Positions 1 to 6,947 of a stretch of DNA of 7,830 bases are shown here, one piece after another. Source of the stretch: Lentisalinibacter sp964602525 (lineage in GTDB: Bacteria; Pseudomonadota; Gammaproteobacteria; Steroidobacterales; Woeseiaceae); the NCBI GenBank assembly GCA_964602525.1, contig CAZRSA010000127.1:1-7830 (forward strand), given 5' to 3'. Positions within the stretch are counted from its first letter, which is position 1. Every line of letters begins with the position of its first letter. Position numbers and translations under genes: made by a program. The notes under the pieces are model-generated. The model made no database searches, was not told the DNA's origin, and saw nothing but the letters and a program-made list of their open reading frames with translations.

Positions 1-2
1 CA

Positions 3-1313
3 ATGAGCATCGAAGTCAAAGTCCCCCAGTTACCCGAATCCGTGACGGACGCCACACTCGTCTCCTGGCACAAGCAGGAGGGCGACCGCGTCTCCCGGGA
101 CGAGAACCTGGTGGACCTGGAGACCGACAAGGTCGTGCTGGAAGTGCCGGCCCCCGCCGACGGCGTCCTGAAGGAGGTCAGGATCGACGACGGCACCACG
201 GTGACCAGCGGCGAGGTGCTGGCGCTGCTCGAGGAAGGCGAGGGCGGCGCCGAATCCGGCGCCGGCGGGAAAGCCGAAGAGGCCGCCGGCGGGGAAGAGG
301 AGGGCCAGGAGGAGAAGGCCGCCGCCAGCGAGGAGAGGTCGGCTGCGAAGGGTGGTGCCAGGGAAAGCGCGCCGGAGAGGCAGGAAGAGCGGGAAGAGCA
401 GGAAGACAGGGAAGAAGGCGGCGCACGCAAACTCAGCCCGTCCGTGCGGCGCATGATCGAGGAGCACGACCTCGACCCGGACGACATCGACGGCAGCGGC
501 CGGGGCGGCCGCATCACCAAGGCGGACGTGCAGCGCCACCTGGAGTCGCTGGACCACGACACGGCGCCGGAGGACACGCCCGCGGAGGCCGACGCCCATG
601 CGGCGGGCGGCGGCCGAACCGAGGAACGGGTGCCGATGACGCGCCTGCGCTCGCGCATCGCCGAGCGCATGGTGGAGGCCCAGCAGACAGCGGCCATGCT
701 CACCACGTTCAACGAGGCGGACATGTCGGCCATCATGGCGCTGCGCTCGCGTTACAAGGACCGATTTGCCGACGAGCACGAGGTCAAGCTCGGTTTCATG
801 TCGTTCTTCGTGCGCGCGGCGGTCGAGGCGCTGAGGAAGTTCCCCGTGGTCAACGCTTCCGTCGAGGGCAAGGACGTCATCTACCACGACTACCAGGACA
901 TCGGCATAGCGGTCTCCACCGAGCGGGGCCTGCTGGTGCCGATCCTGCGTGACGCGGGCCGGATGAGCTTTGCGGCCATCGAGAAGGCCATCAACGACTA
1001 TGGCAAGCGGGCGCGGGAGGGCAGCATCGGCATCGACGACCTGACGGGCGGCACGTTCACCATCACCAACGGCGGCATCTTCGGCTCGATGATGTCGACG
1101 CCTATCCTCAATCCGCCCCAGAGCGCCATCCTCGGCATGCACGCGATCCAGGATCGCCCGATGGCGGTGGACGGCAAGGTGGAAATCAGGCCGATGATGT
1201 ATCTGGCGCTGACCTACGACCACCGCATCATCGACGGCCGCGAGGCGGTGCAGTTCCTGGTGAGCATCAAGCAGTCGCTGGAAGACCCGGCGCGCCTGCT
1301 GCTCCAGGTCTGA
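3..1313 (+). CDS. sucB: Dihydrolipoyllysine-residue succinyltransferase, E2 of 2-oxoglutarate dehydrogenase
   Basis: This is the E2 core of the 2-oxoglutarate dehydrogenase complex. It carries the lipoyl arm and transfers succinyl groups to CoA in the cytoplasmic TCA cycle. The 436-residue protein has the full E2 layout. The lipoyl domain (about 1-76) has ETDK with the lipoylated lysine at K43. A charged linker (77-141) is followed by the peripheral-subunit-binding domain (about 143-180, starting KLSPSVRR), a short second linker, and the catalytic domain (about 209-436) with the DHRIIDG motif (H407, D411). The opening MSIEVKVPQLPESV matches SucB rather than pyruvate dehydrogenase E2, so the ATG at position 3 is probably the true start, although its ribosome binding site lies outside the window. 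The following lpdA encodes the E3 partner; sucA is expected just upstream. The first linker is unusual: about one third glutamate with a single proline, where the family usually has Ala/Pro-rich linkers. Confidence 0.96.
   Translation: MSIEVKVPQLPESVTDATLVSWHKQEGDRVSRDENLVDLETDKVVLEVPAPADGVLKEVRIDDGTTVTSGEVLALLEEGEGGAESGAGGKAEEAAGGEEEGQEEKAAASEERSAAKGGARESAPERQEEREEQEDREEGGARKLSPSVRRMIEEHDLDPDDIDGSGRGGRITKADVQRHLESLDHDTAPEDTPAEADAHAAGGGRTEERVPMTRLRSRIAERMVEAQQTAAMLTTFNEADMSAIMALRSRYKDRFADEHEVKLGFMSFFVRAAVEALRKFPVVNASVEGKDVIYHDYQDIGIAVSTERGLLVPILRDAGRMSFAAIEKAINDYGKRAREGSIGIDDLTGGTFTITNGGIFGSMMSTPILNPPQSAILGMHAIQDRPMAVDGKVEIRPMMYLALTYDHRIIDGREAVQFLVSIKQSLEDPARLLLQV
381..416 (+). repeat. Imperfect 9-bp tandem repeat, four units, inside sucB
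   Basis: Four consecutive 9-bp units share the core GGAAGA at 383, 392, 401 and 410, exactly nine bases apart. The units are CAGGAAGAG, CGGGAAGAG, CAGGAAGAC and AGGGAAGAA. They are in frame and encode the tripeptides QEE, REE, QED and REE (residues 127-138) in the first interdomain linker of SucB. A more degenerate unit (CCGGAGAGG) may precede them. The stretch is almost all purine on the plus strand. Origin by replication slippage is inference. Confidence 0.75.
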
Positions 1314-1361
1314 CCGGGCATCCGCCGCGGCCGAAGCAAACAGACACGAACAGGACAGGGA

Positions 1362-2792
1362 ATGAGCAAAAAGTACGACGTAATCGTGATCGGCGGCGGC
1401 CCCGGCGGCTACCCGGCGGCCATCCGCGCCGCCCAGAACGGCATGAACGTAGCCTGCATCGACGCGTGGGAGAACTACGACGGCAGCCACGCCTTCGGCG
1501 GCACCTGCCTCAACGCGGGCTGCATCCCGTCCAAGGCGCTGCTGGAATCCTCCGAACTCTGGCACCGGGCGGAGCATGAGTTCGCCACCCATGGCATCGG
1601 CACGGGCAAGCTGAAGCTGGACCTCGCCGCCATGCAGAAGCGCAAGGCGGGCATCGTCGAGCAGCTTACCGGCGGCATCGGCGCGCTGTTCAAGTCCAAC
1701 AAGGTCACGGGACTGGTCGGCCACGGCAGGCTGCTGGCGGGCCGCAAGGTGGAATTCACGCCGAAGGATGGCAGCGATGGGCAGACGCTGGAGGCCGAAC
1801 ACATCGTGCTGGCGGGCGGTTCCGTGCCCGTGGAGCTGGGTGTCGTGCCCTTCGACGGCGAGCGCATCGTCGACTCCTGGGGTGCGCTCGAATTCGAAGA
1901 GGTGCCCAAGCGTCTCGGCGTCATCGGCGCCGGCTACATCGGCGTGGAGCTCGGCAGCGTCTGGAGCCGACTCGGCGCAGAGGTGGTGATCCTGGAGGCG
2001 CTGGATGACCTGTTTGCCATTGCGGACCAGGACATTGCGAAGGTCGCCGGACGAGAGTTCAAGAAGCAGGGACTCGATATCCGCCTCGGAGCGAAGGTAA
2101 CCGGAGCGGAGGCGAGCAAGAACGGGGTGACCGTGACCATCGAGAGCCGGGGCGAGGAGCAAAAGCTCGAATTCGACAAGGTCATCGTCGCCGTCGGCCG
2201 CCGTCCCTGTACCGAGGGCCTGCTGGCCGACGATACCGGTGTCGAACTGGACGACAAGGGCTTCATCAAGGTGGACGAGGAGTGCCGCACGGGCGTCCCG
2301 GGCATCTACGCGGTGGGCGACTGCGTGCGCGGCCCCATGCTCGCCCACAAGGCCAGCGAGGAAGGCGTCATGGCGGCGGACCTCATCGCCGGCAAGGTGG
2401 CCGAGGTCAACTACGACACCATCCCGTCGGTGATCTATACCGCGCCGGAGATCGCCTGGGTGGGCAAGACCGAGGCCGAGGTGAAGGAAAGCGGGCGGGC
2501 CTACAAGACCGGCTCGTTCCAGTTCGCCGCGAACGGCCGGGCCAAGGCGCTGCAGCAGACGGCCGGACTGGTGAAGATGATTTCCGCGGAGGACGACGAC
2601 GAGATTCTGGGCGTGCATATCGTCGGCCCCATGGCCGGCGAGCTCATCGGCGAGCTGGTGCTGGCCATGGAGTTCTCCGCCAGCACCGAGGACATCCAGC
2701 GCACCGTGCACGCACATCCGACACTGTCGGAGTCCGTGCACGAGGCCGCGCTGGCCGTCGACAAAATGGCCATCCACGCGATCAATCGATAG
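1362..2792 (+). CDS. lpdA: Dihydrolipoyl dehydrogenase (E3)
   Basis: This FAD flavoprotein reoxidises dihydrolipoamide on the E2 arm and reduces NAD+. It is the shared E3 of 2-oxoglutarate and pyruvate dehydrogenases and may also serve glycine cleavage. At 476 residues it has the usual family length. Visible motifs are the FAD-binding GGGPGG (11-16), the redox disulfide in GGTCLNAGCIPSK (C49, C54), the NAD-binding GAGYIG (189-194), a second FAD motif ending in YAVGD near 320, and the C-terminal catalytic pair in HPTLSE (H452, E457). The ATG at 1362 has AGGA at 1352-1355 upstream with suitable spacing. It begins 48 bp after the sucB stop with no clear promoter between, so co-transcription with sucB is likely. 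Nothing looks broken. Confidence 0.97.
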   Translation: MSKKYDVIVIGGGPGGYPAAIRAAQNGMNVACIDAWENYDGSHAFGGTCLNAGCIPSKALLESSELWHRAEHEFATHGIGTGKLKLDLAAMQKRKAGIVEQLTGGIGALFKSNKVTGLVGHGRLLAGRKVEFTPKDGSDGQTLEAEHIVLAGGSVPVELGVVPFDGERIVDSWGALEFEEVPKRLGVIGAGYIGVELGSVWSRLGAEVVILEALDDLFAIADQDIAKVAGREFKKQGLDIRLGAKVTGAEASKNGVTVTIESRGEEQKLEFDKVIVAVGRRPCTEGLLADDTGVELDDKGFIKVDEECRTGVPGIYAVGDCVRGPMLAHKASEEGVMAADLIAGKVAEVNYDTIPSVIYTAPEIAWVGKTEAEVKESGRAYKTGSFQFAANGRAKALQQTAGLVKMISAEDDDEILGVHIVGPMAGELIGELVLAMEFSASTEDIQRTVHAHPTLSESVHEAALAVDKMAIHAINR

Positions 2793-2794
2793 GC

Positions 2795-2809
2795 CCGCCG
2801 CGGGGGCGG
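2795..2809. terminator. Possible GC hairpin between convergent lpdA and relA
   Basis: The 45-bp gap between the two converging stop codons contains CCGCC (2795-2799) and GGCGG (2805-2809), able to form a 5-bp GC stem with a 5-base loop. An alternative register pairs GCCGC (2797-2801) with GCGGC (2806-2810). A second small CCCG/CGGG hairpin lies at 2816-2826. Neither strand has a T-tract after the stem, so this is not a canonical intrinsic terminator. In DNA this GC-rich such stems also arise by chance. Confidence 0.2.
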
Positions 2810-2837
2810 CTGGATCCCGCCTCGGGCATTCCCGCGC

Positions 2838-4964
2838 TCAGGCGTCGCGGCGCACGCTGATCACGTTCGGCAGGCGCTCGATGCGGCTTAGCGTGCGGCT
2901 AAGTGTCTCGAGGTCCGGTACCTCCACGCTCAGCTCGATGTTCGCCTTGCGGCTGCGCCGATCGGTGTCCGAGCGTGAGCCGATGATGCCGATGTGCTCG
3001 TCGCTCAGCACGCTGGAGATGTCGCGCAGCAGCCCGTCCCGGTTCCAGGCGTCGATGCGCAGCTCCACCGGGTAGCGGGCCTCCTCGTCTTCACCCCACT
3101 CCACCTCGATGATGCGGCTCGCCTGCTGCTCCATCAGCCGCAGCACGTTGCGGCAGTCCCGGCGGTGGATGCTTACACCGCGACCAACGGTGATGTAGCC
3201 CACGATGGGTTCCGGCGGGACCGGCCGGCAGCAGCGGGCCAGGTTGCTCATGAGGTTGCCGACGCCGCGCACCCGGATGTCGCCGCCGCCCGCCGAGGGC
3301 CGGTGCCGGCGCCGGCGCACCGGCAGCGGTTCCGGCTCCCGAGCGGTGAGCTGGTGGGCGGCACTGGCCACGGCCGCCGCGGTGAGGTCGCCACTGCCGA
3401 GGGCGACGTAGAGCGCATCGGCGCCGTCCTGCTTCAGCTGCGCCGCGATGTCCGCTATCGGCAACGACTTCAGGTTGAGCCGGGACAGCTCCCGCTCCAG
3501 GATCTCGCGGCCCTGCTTGCTGTTCTGTTCCCGGTCCTGGCGGCGGAACCAGGCCCGCACCTTGGCCCGGTTGCGGGCCGATGCAAGGAAGCCCAGCCGC
3601 GGCACGAGCCAGTCCCGGCTGGGGGAAGGCTTCGAGGCCGTGATGATCTCCACCTGGTCGCCGTTTCGGATGCGGTAGCCGAGCGGCACGATGCGCCCGT
3701 TGACCCGTGCGCCGCGGCAGCGGTGCCCCACCTGGGTGTGGACGGAATAGGCGAAGTCCAGTGGCGTCGCACCGGCCGGCAGGTCCACCACGTCGCCCTT
3801 CGGCGAGAAGGCATAGACCCGGTCCTCCATGATCTCCTCGCGCACACGCTCGACGAAATCCTCGCCGCCGCCGTCGCCCTCGCCCGGCTCGAGCAGCTGG
3901 CGCAGCCAGCGCACCTTCTGCTCGAACGCTCCCGCGGTCGAGCCGCCTTCCTTGTAGCGCCAGTGGGCGGCCACGCCGAGTTCGGCGTGACGATGCATTT
4001 CGTGGGTGCGAATCTGGACTTCCAGCGGCTGGCCGTGAGGCCCCATCACTGCCGTGTGCAGGGACTGGTACAGATTCGCCTTCGGGTTGGCGATGTAGTC
4101 GTCGAACTCCTGGGGCAGGTAACTCCACAGGTTGTGCACGATGCCGAGGGCGGCGTAGCAGTCCCGGACGTCGTTCACGAAGATGCGCACGGCGAGTACG
4201 TCGAATATCTTGTCGAGTTCCGTGTCCTTGCGCTGCATCTTCCGCCAGATGCTGTAGATGTGTTTCGGCCGCCCGGAGATGACCGCCTCGATGCCCGCGG
4301 CGTCGAGTTCGGTGCGCAGCCGCTCGCGCACCTCGCCAATGATCGCCTCGCGGTCGGCCCGGCGCTGTTTCAGCTGGCGGGCGATACGGCGGTAGGTCTC
4401 CGGCTCGAGGAAGCGGAAGCAGAGGTCCTCGAGCTCCCACTTCAGCTGCCAGATGCCGAGCCGGTTGGCGAGAGGCGCATAGATGTCGCGGCACTGGGCC
4501 GCGACGAGCCGCTGGATCTCCGCCGGCGCGTCCCTGGCCTCCCGCAGGCTCAGCAGGACGTCGGCAAGGCGCACGAGCACGAGGCGCACGTCCCGTACGG
4601 CCGCCAGCAGCATCCGGCGCAGGCCTTCGGCCTGGTCAGGACCAACCCCCCGGCCATCGGGATCGCCGAGTTCCGGGCTCATCTCGGTGAGCTGCGCCAG
4701 GTCGGCGCAGAGGGCGGCGGCGGGACCCGGATAGCGCTGCTTCACCGCCTCGAGATCCAGCACGTCGGCGCGGATCGCCGGAAAGATGGTGGCGGCCTCC
4801 ACGATCTCCGGCTCCATACCCAGGCGGGCCACCAGGTCGGCCAGGGCGCGGCAGCGCGCGCCGGCCGCCGGTCGACCGGCGTCGGCGCACACGCGCTCCA
4901 GCTCGCCCGGCAGACCACCCGTCTCGTCGTCCCGCTCCCTGTGTGGATCCTGGTTCGCGTCCAT
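2838..4964 (-). CDS. relA: GTP pyrophosphokinase RelA, (p)ppGpp synthetase I
   Basis: RelA is the ribosome-associated enzyme that makes (p)ppGpp from ATP and GTP/GDP when uncharged tRNA enters the A site. Numbered from the ATG at 4964 (708 residues; E. coli RelA is 744), the order is as follows. The pseudo-hydrolase domain has AATIFPAI (57-64) where active hydrolases have the HD motif. The synthetase domain has RPKHIYSIWRKM, FDVLAVRI, EFDD (286-289) and YQSLHT. The TGS domain (about 381-443) starts DRVYAFSPKG. The zinc-finger domain has C578, C579, H600 and C604, spaced as in E. coli RelA. The ACT domain is about 632-705. The degenerate HD region and the EXDD motif mark a synthetase-only RelA rather than bifunctional SpoT. 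An in-frame TTG at 4973 could add three residues; neither start has a strong Shine-Dalgarno, so ATG is preferred. The gene converges on lpdA and diverges from yfaZ. Confidence 0.95.
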   Translation of the reverse strand: MDANQDPHRERDDETGGLPGELERVCADAGRPAAGARCRALADLVARLGMEPEIVEAATIFPAIRADVLDLEAVKQRYPGPAAALCADLAQLTEMSPELGDPDGRGVGPDQAEGLRRMLLAAVRDVRLVLVRLADVLLSLREARDAPAEIQRLVAAQCRDIYAPLANRLGIWQLKWELEDLCFRFLEPETYRRIARQLKQRRADREAIIGEVRERLRTELDAAGIEAVISGRPKHIYSIWRKMQRKDTELDKIFDVLAVRIFVNDVRDCYAALGIVHNLWSYLPQEFDDYIANPKANLYQSLHTAVMGPHGQPLEVQIRTHEMHRHAELGVAAHWRYKEGGSTAGAFEQKVRWLRQLLEPGEGDGGGEDFVERVREEIMEDRVYAFSPKGDVVDLPAGATPLDFAYSVHTQVGHRCRGARVNGRIVPLGYRIRNGDQVEIITASKPSPSRDWLVPRLGFLASARNRAKVRAWFRRQDREQNSKQGREILERELSRLNLKSLPIADIAAQLKQDGADALYVALGSGDLTAAAVASAAHQLTAREPEPLPVRRRRHRPSAGGGDIRVRGVGNLMSNLARCCRPVPPEPIVGYITVGRGVSIHRRDCRNVLRLMEQQASRIIEVEWGEDEEARYPVELRIDAWNRDGLLRDISSVLSDEHIGIIGSRSDTDRRSRKANIELSVEVPDLETLSRTLSRIERLPNVISVRRDA

Positions 4965-4997
4965 GGCCGCCAATCGTTTCGTGGATGTCTCAAGTGC

Positions 4998-5014
4998 TGA
5001 ATATCGTTATCATA
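4998..5014 (-). promoter_or_regulatory. Putative relA promoter -10 and overlapping Fur-like inverted repeat
   Basis: The 105-bp divergent spacer between relA and yfaZ has one AT-rich patch. On the minus strand it contains TATGAT (5014-5009), a 5/6 match to the sigma-70 -10 hexamer, about 45 bp before the relA ATG. No good -35 lies 16-18 bp upstream. On the plus strand the overlapping TATCAT (5008-5013) is also a 5/6 match and could serve yfaZ, again without a clear -35. The same bases, 4998-5012 (TGAATATCGTTATCA), match 11 of 14 defined positions of the 7-1-7 Fur consensus TGATAATNATTATCA. The promoter role is inferred from position and composition. Fur binding is speculative, because both AT-rich motifs could coincide by chance. 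Confidence 0.35.
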
Positions 5015-5069
5015 AACGCTGACCGGGCGTTGCGTTTGGGTACTACGCCTGCAATCTTCGAGGATCCAT

Positions 5070-5645
5070 ATGCTTTCCATGCTGAAACGGGCGCCGCTCG
5101 TGCTGGCGCCACTACTGTTCATGGCCGCGCCGGGCGCCGGTGCCGCCGAACTCGACATCAACGTCAACGACGATGCGGCCCGCCTGACCTACGCCTGGCA
5201 GGTGCCGGAGCGCAAGCTGCGCTTCGATGCCGGCTGGCTGCATCACCAGGACCGGGGCGATGTGGGCCACCTGGGCCTGCATCTGGTGGACCTGGCTTCC
5301 GGCGGGCACAACCCGGTGCGTGGCGGCCTGGGCGGCAAGGTGTTCTACACCAACTCCGACCGCATCGACGAGAGCGGCTTCGTGGTGGGCCTGGGCGGCT
5401 TCCTCGCCTACACGCTGCCGGCCTACAACCGCTTCTCGGTGAGCGGCCACGTGTATTTCGCACCCGACGTGCTGGCCTTCAGCGGCGCCGACGGCTATCA
5501 GGAGTTCGAGGCGCGTCTGAGCTACAACGTGCTGCGCGAGGCCGACATCTACCTGGGTGCCCGCTACGCCAGGGCTGACTTTGACGACCGGGGCGATGCG
5601 CTCATCGACAATGGCCTGCACGTGGGCATCCAGCTTCGTTTCTGA
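5070..5645 (+). CDS. yfaZ: YfaZ-family outer-membrane beta-barrel protein
   Basis: This 191-residue protein is predicted to be a small outer-membrane beta-barrel of the YfaZ type, a family without an established function. The N-terminus is a typical Sec signal peptide: K6-R7, a hydrophobic core (about 8-20), then small residues before likely cleavage near A25/A26 (AGAAEL). The mature part alternates polar and hydrophobic residues with many aromatic and glycine positions, for example LRFDAGWLHH and DIYLGARYARADF. It ends in GIQLRF, a terminal phenylalanine typical of the signal recognised by the Bam assembly machinery. The start ATG has GAGGA at 5060-5064 with a 5-base spacer; an internal ATG at 5079 would shorten the signal. 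It diverges from relA and sits 27 bp before yebC, so it may head the yebC-ruv unit. The family assignment rests on recognising overall sequence pattern, and other small barrels remain possible. Confidence 0.75.
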   Translation: MLSMLKRAPLVLAPLLFMAAPGAGAAELDINVNDDAARLTYAWQVPERKLRFDAGWLHHQDRGDVGHLGLHLVDLASGGHNPVRGGLGGKVFYTNSDRIDESGFVVGLGGFLAYTLPAYNRFSVSGHVYFAPDVLAFSGADGYQEFEARLSYNVLREADIYLGARYARADFDDRGDALIDNGLHVGIQLRF

Positions 5646-5672
5646 TCGGAACCGGGGAGGAGCGAGACTGAC

Positions 5673-6416
5673 ATGGCCGGTCACAGCAAATGGGCCAACA
5701 TCCAGCATCGCAAGGGCGCCCAGGACAAGAAGCGCGGCAAGCTGTTCACGCGGCTGATCCGGGAGATCACCGTGGCCGCGCGCATGGGCGGCGGCGATAT
5801 CGACGCCAACCCCAGGCTGCGCCTGGCCGTGGACAAGGCCAAGGCGCAGAGCATGCCGAAGGACAACATCGAGCGCGCCGTCAAGCGGGGCTCGGGCGAG
5901 ATCGAGGGCGAGGACTACGAGGAGATCCGCTACGAGGGCTACGGCCCCGGCGGTGCGGCGGTGATGGTCGACTGCCTCACCGACAACCGGAACCGCACGG
6001 TGGCGGACGTGCGCCACGCCTTCTCCAAATACGGTGGCAACCTCGGTGCCGACGGCTCGGTGGCCTATCTGTTCAACCACTGCGGTCAGCTCCTGTATCC
6101 GCCCGGCAGCGACGAGGACGCGATCACGGAGGCGGCGATCGAGGCGGCCGCGGAGGACGTGGTGGTGGCCGACGACCACTCCATCGAGGTGCTGACCGAT
6201 CCGGCGGAGTTCGAGTCGGTCCGGGACGCAATGGTGGCGGCCGGCTTGCCGCCGGAGGAGGCCGAGACCACCATGCGCGCTTTCACCAGCGCCGACCTGG
6301 AGGGCAAGGAGGCGGCCAGCATGGTGAAGCTGCTGGAGGCGCTCGAGGACCTGGACGACGTGCAGAACGTCTACACCAACGCGGACATCCCGGACGAGGC
6401 CTATGAGGCGGCCTGA
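5673..6416 (+). CDS. yebC: YebC/PmpR (TACO1) family protein
   Basis: A 247-residue cytoplasmic protein of the YebC/TACO1 family, at the usual length. The hallmark N-terminus MAGHSKWANIQHRKGAQDKKR is followed by the conserved SMPKDNIERAVKRG region, by YEGYGPGGAAVMV, and by TDNRNRTVADVRHAFSKYGG with LGADGSVAYLF. The C-terminus is an acidic alpha/beta domain. Members were long annotated as transcriptional regulators (PmpR in Pseudomonas). More recent work on YebC-family proteins and on mitochondrial TACO1 supports a ribosome-associated role in translating difficult sequences such as proline runs. Which role applies here cannot be read from the sequence. A purine-rich Shine-Dalgarno (GGGGAGGAG, 5654-5662) precedes the ATG. 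The gene lies directly upstream of ruvC, a conserved neighbour in many gammaproteobacteria. Confidence 0.96.
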   Translation: MAGHSKWANIQHRKGAQDKKRGKLFTRLIREITVAARMGGGDIDANPRLRLAVDKAKAQSMPKDNIERAVKRGSGEIEGEDYEEIRYEGYGPGGAAVMVDCLTDNRNRTVADVRHAFSKYGGNLGADGSVAYLFNHCGQLLYPPGSDEDAITEAAIEAAAEDVVVADDHSIEVLTDPAEFESVRDAMVAAGLPPEEAETTMRAFTSADLEGKEAASMVKLLEALEDLDDVQNVYTNADIPDEAYEAA

Positions 6417-6440
6417 CCGGGCACCGGGGCGGTGGGCGGC

Positions 6441-6947
6441 GTGAGCCCCCCCGTGCGCATCCTGGGCATCGACCCGGGCTCGCGTCTCACCGGTTACGGC
6501 TTGGTGGAGACCACCGGCGATCGCATCGTCTGGCTGCAGCACGGGGCCATCCGCACGAATGGAGACGACTTCCCGGCCCGCCTCGCGCAGATCTATGCGG
6601 GTATCGGCGAGGTGCTCGAGACCTGGCAGCCCCAGGAGGTGGCCATCGAACGCGTGTTCGTCCATCGGAATGCGGACAGCGCGCTGAAGCTGGGTCATGC
6701 CCGCTCGGCGGCGATCTGCGCCACCTTCGCCCACACCGTGACCCTGTACGAGTACGCGCCCCGGGCCGTGAAGCAGGCGGTCACCGGGCTGGGCGGCGCG
6801 GGCAAGGAACAGGTCGCCCGCATGGTGGGCATGCTGCTCGGCCTCAAGGAGGAGCTGCAGGCGGATGCGGCGGACGCACTCGCCGTCGCCATCTGCCATT
6901 CGAACAGCCGCCGGCTGAACACCCGTGTGGCGGGAGCGGGCCGGTGA
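6441..6947 (+). CDS. ruvC: Crossover junction endodeoxyribonuclease RuvC
   Basis: RuvC is the dimeric Mg2+-dependent resolvase that nicks Holliday junctions symmetrically during recombination and repair, working with RuvAB. With the GTG at 6441 the protein has 168 residues (E. coli 173). All four catalytic acids are present: D11 in LGIDPGS, E70 in VAIERVF, and D142 and D145 in QADAADALA. Their spacing (59, 72 and 3) is the same as in E. coli RuvC (D7, E66, D138, D141). The NADSALKLGHAR segment is also conserved. The start is uncertain. GTG at 6432 would add three residues and GTG at 6453 would remove four. I chose 6441 because GGTGGG at 6431-6436 gives better Shine-Dalgarno spacing and because family proteins begin only a few residues before LGIDPG. 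It starts 24 bp after yebC, and its stop overlaps the ruvA start. Confidence 0.96.
   Translation: MSPPVRILGIDPGSRLTGYGLVETTGDRIVWLQHGAIRTNGDDFPARLAQIYAGIGEVLETWQPQEVAIERVFVHRNADSALKLGHARSAAICATFAHTVTLYEYAPRAVKQAVTGLGGAGKEQVARMVGMLLGLKEELQADAADALAVAICHSNSRRLNTRVAGAGR

Noticed and set aside
30..2777. A 915-codon open frame on the minus strand opposite sucB and lpdA.
   Set aside because: It mirrors two genes with clear domains and catalytic motifs, has a His/Arg/Ala/Leu-rich composition with no recognisable domain, and crosses the sucB-lpdA junction. Long antisense frames are expected in GC-rich DNA, where stop codons are rare.
3350..3357. An E. coli-type Chi octamer (GCTGGTGG) within relA, noted because of the nearby recombination genes.
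   Set aside because: It is a single copy inside coding DNA and is compositionally likely in a GC-rich genome. Chi sequence differs between lineages, so it says nothing by itself.
4961..4973. Upstream TTG at 4973 as the relA start.
   Set aside because: It adds only Met-Ala-Ala before an in-frame ATG at 4964, and no clear Shine-Dalgarno favours the rarer start codon. It cannot be excluded.
2994..5000. A 668-codon open frame on the plus strand opposite relA.
   Set aside because: It is antisense to a full-length RelA with intact motifs. Its composition is low-complexity Ala/Arg/His/Val with no domain, and there is no start context beyond chance.
5112..6899. A 595-codon open frame on the minus strand opposite yfaZ, yebC and ruvC.
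   Set aside because: It spans three unrelated well-supported genes and their gaps, and shows only the composition typical of GC-rich antisense frames.
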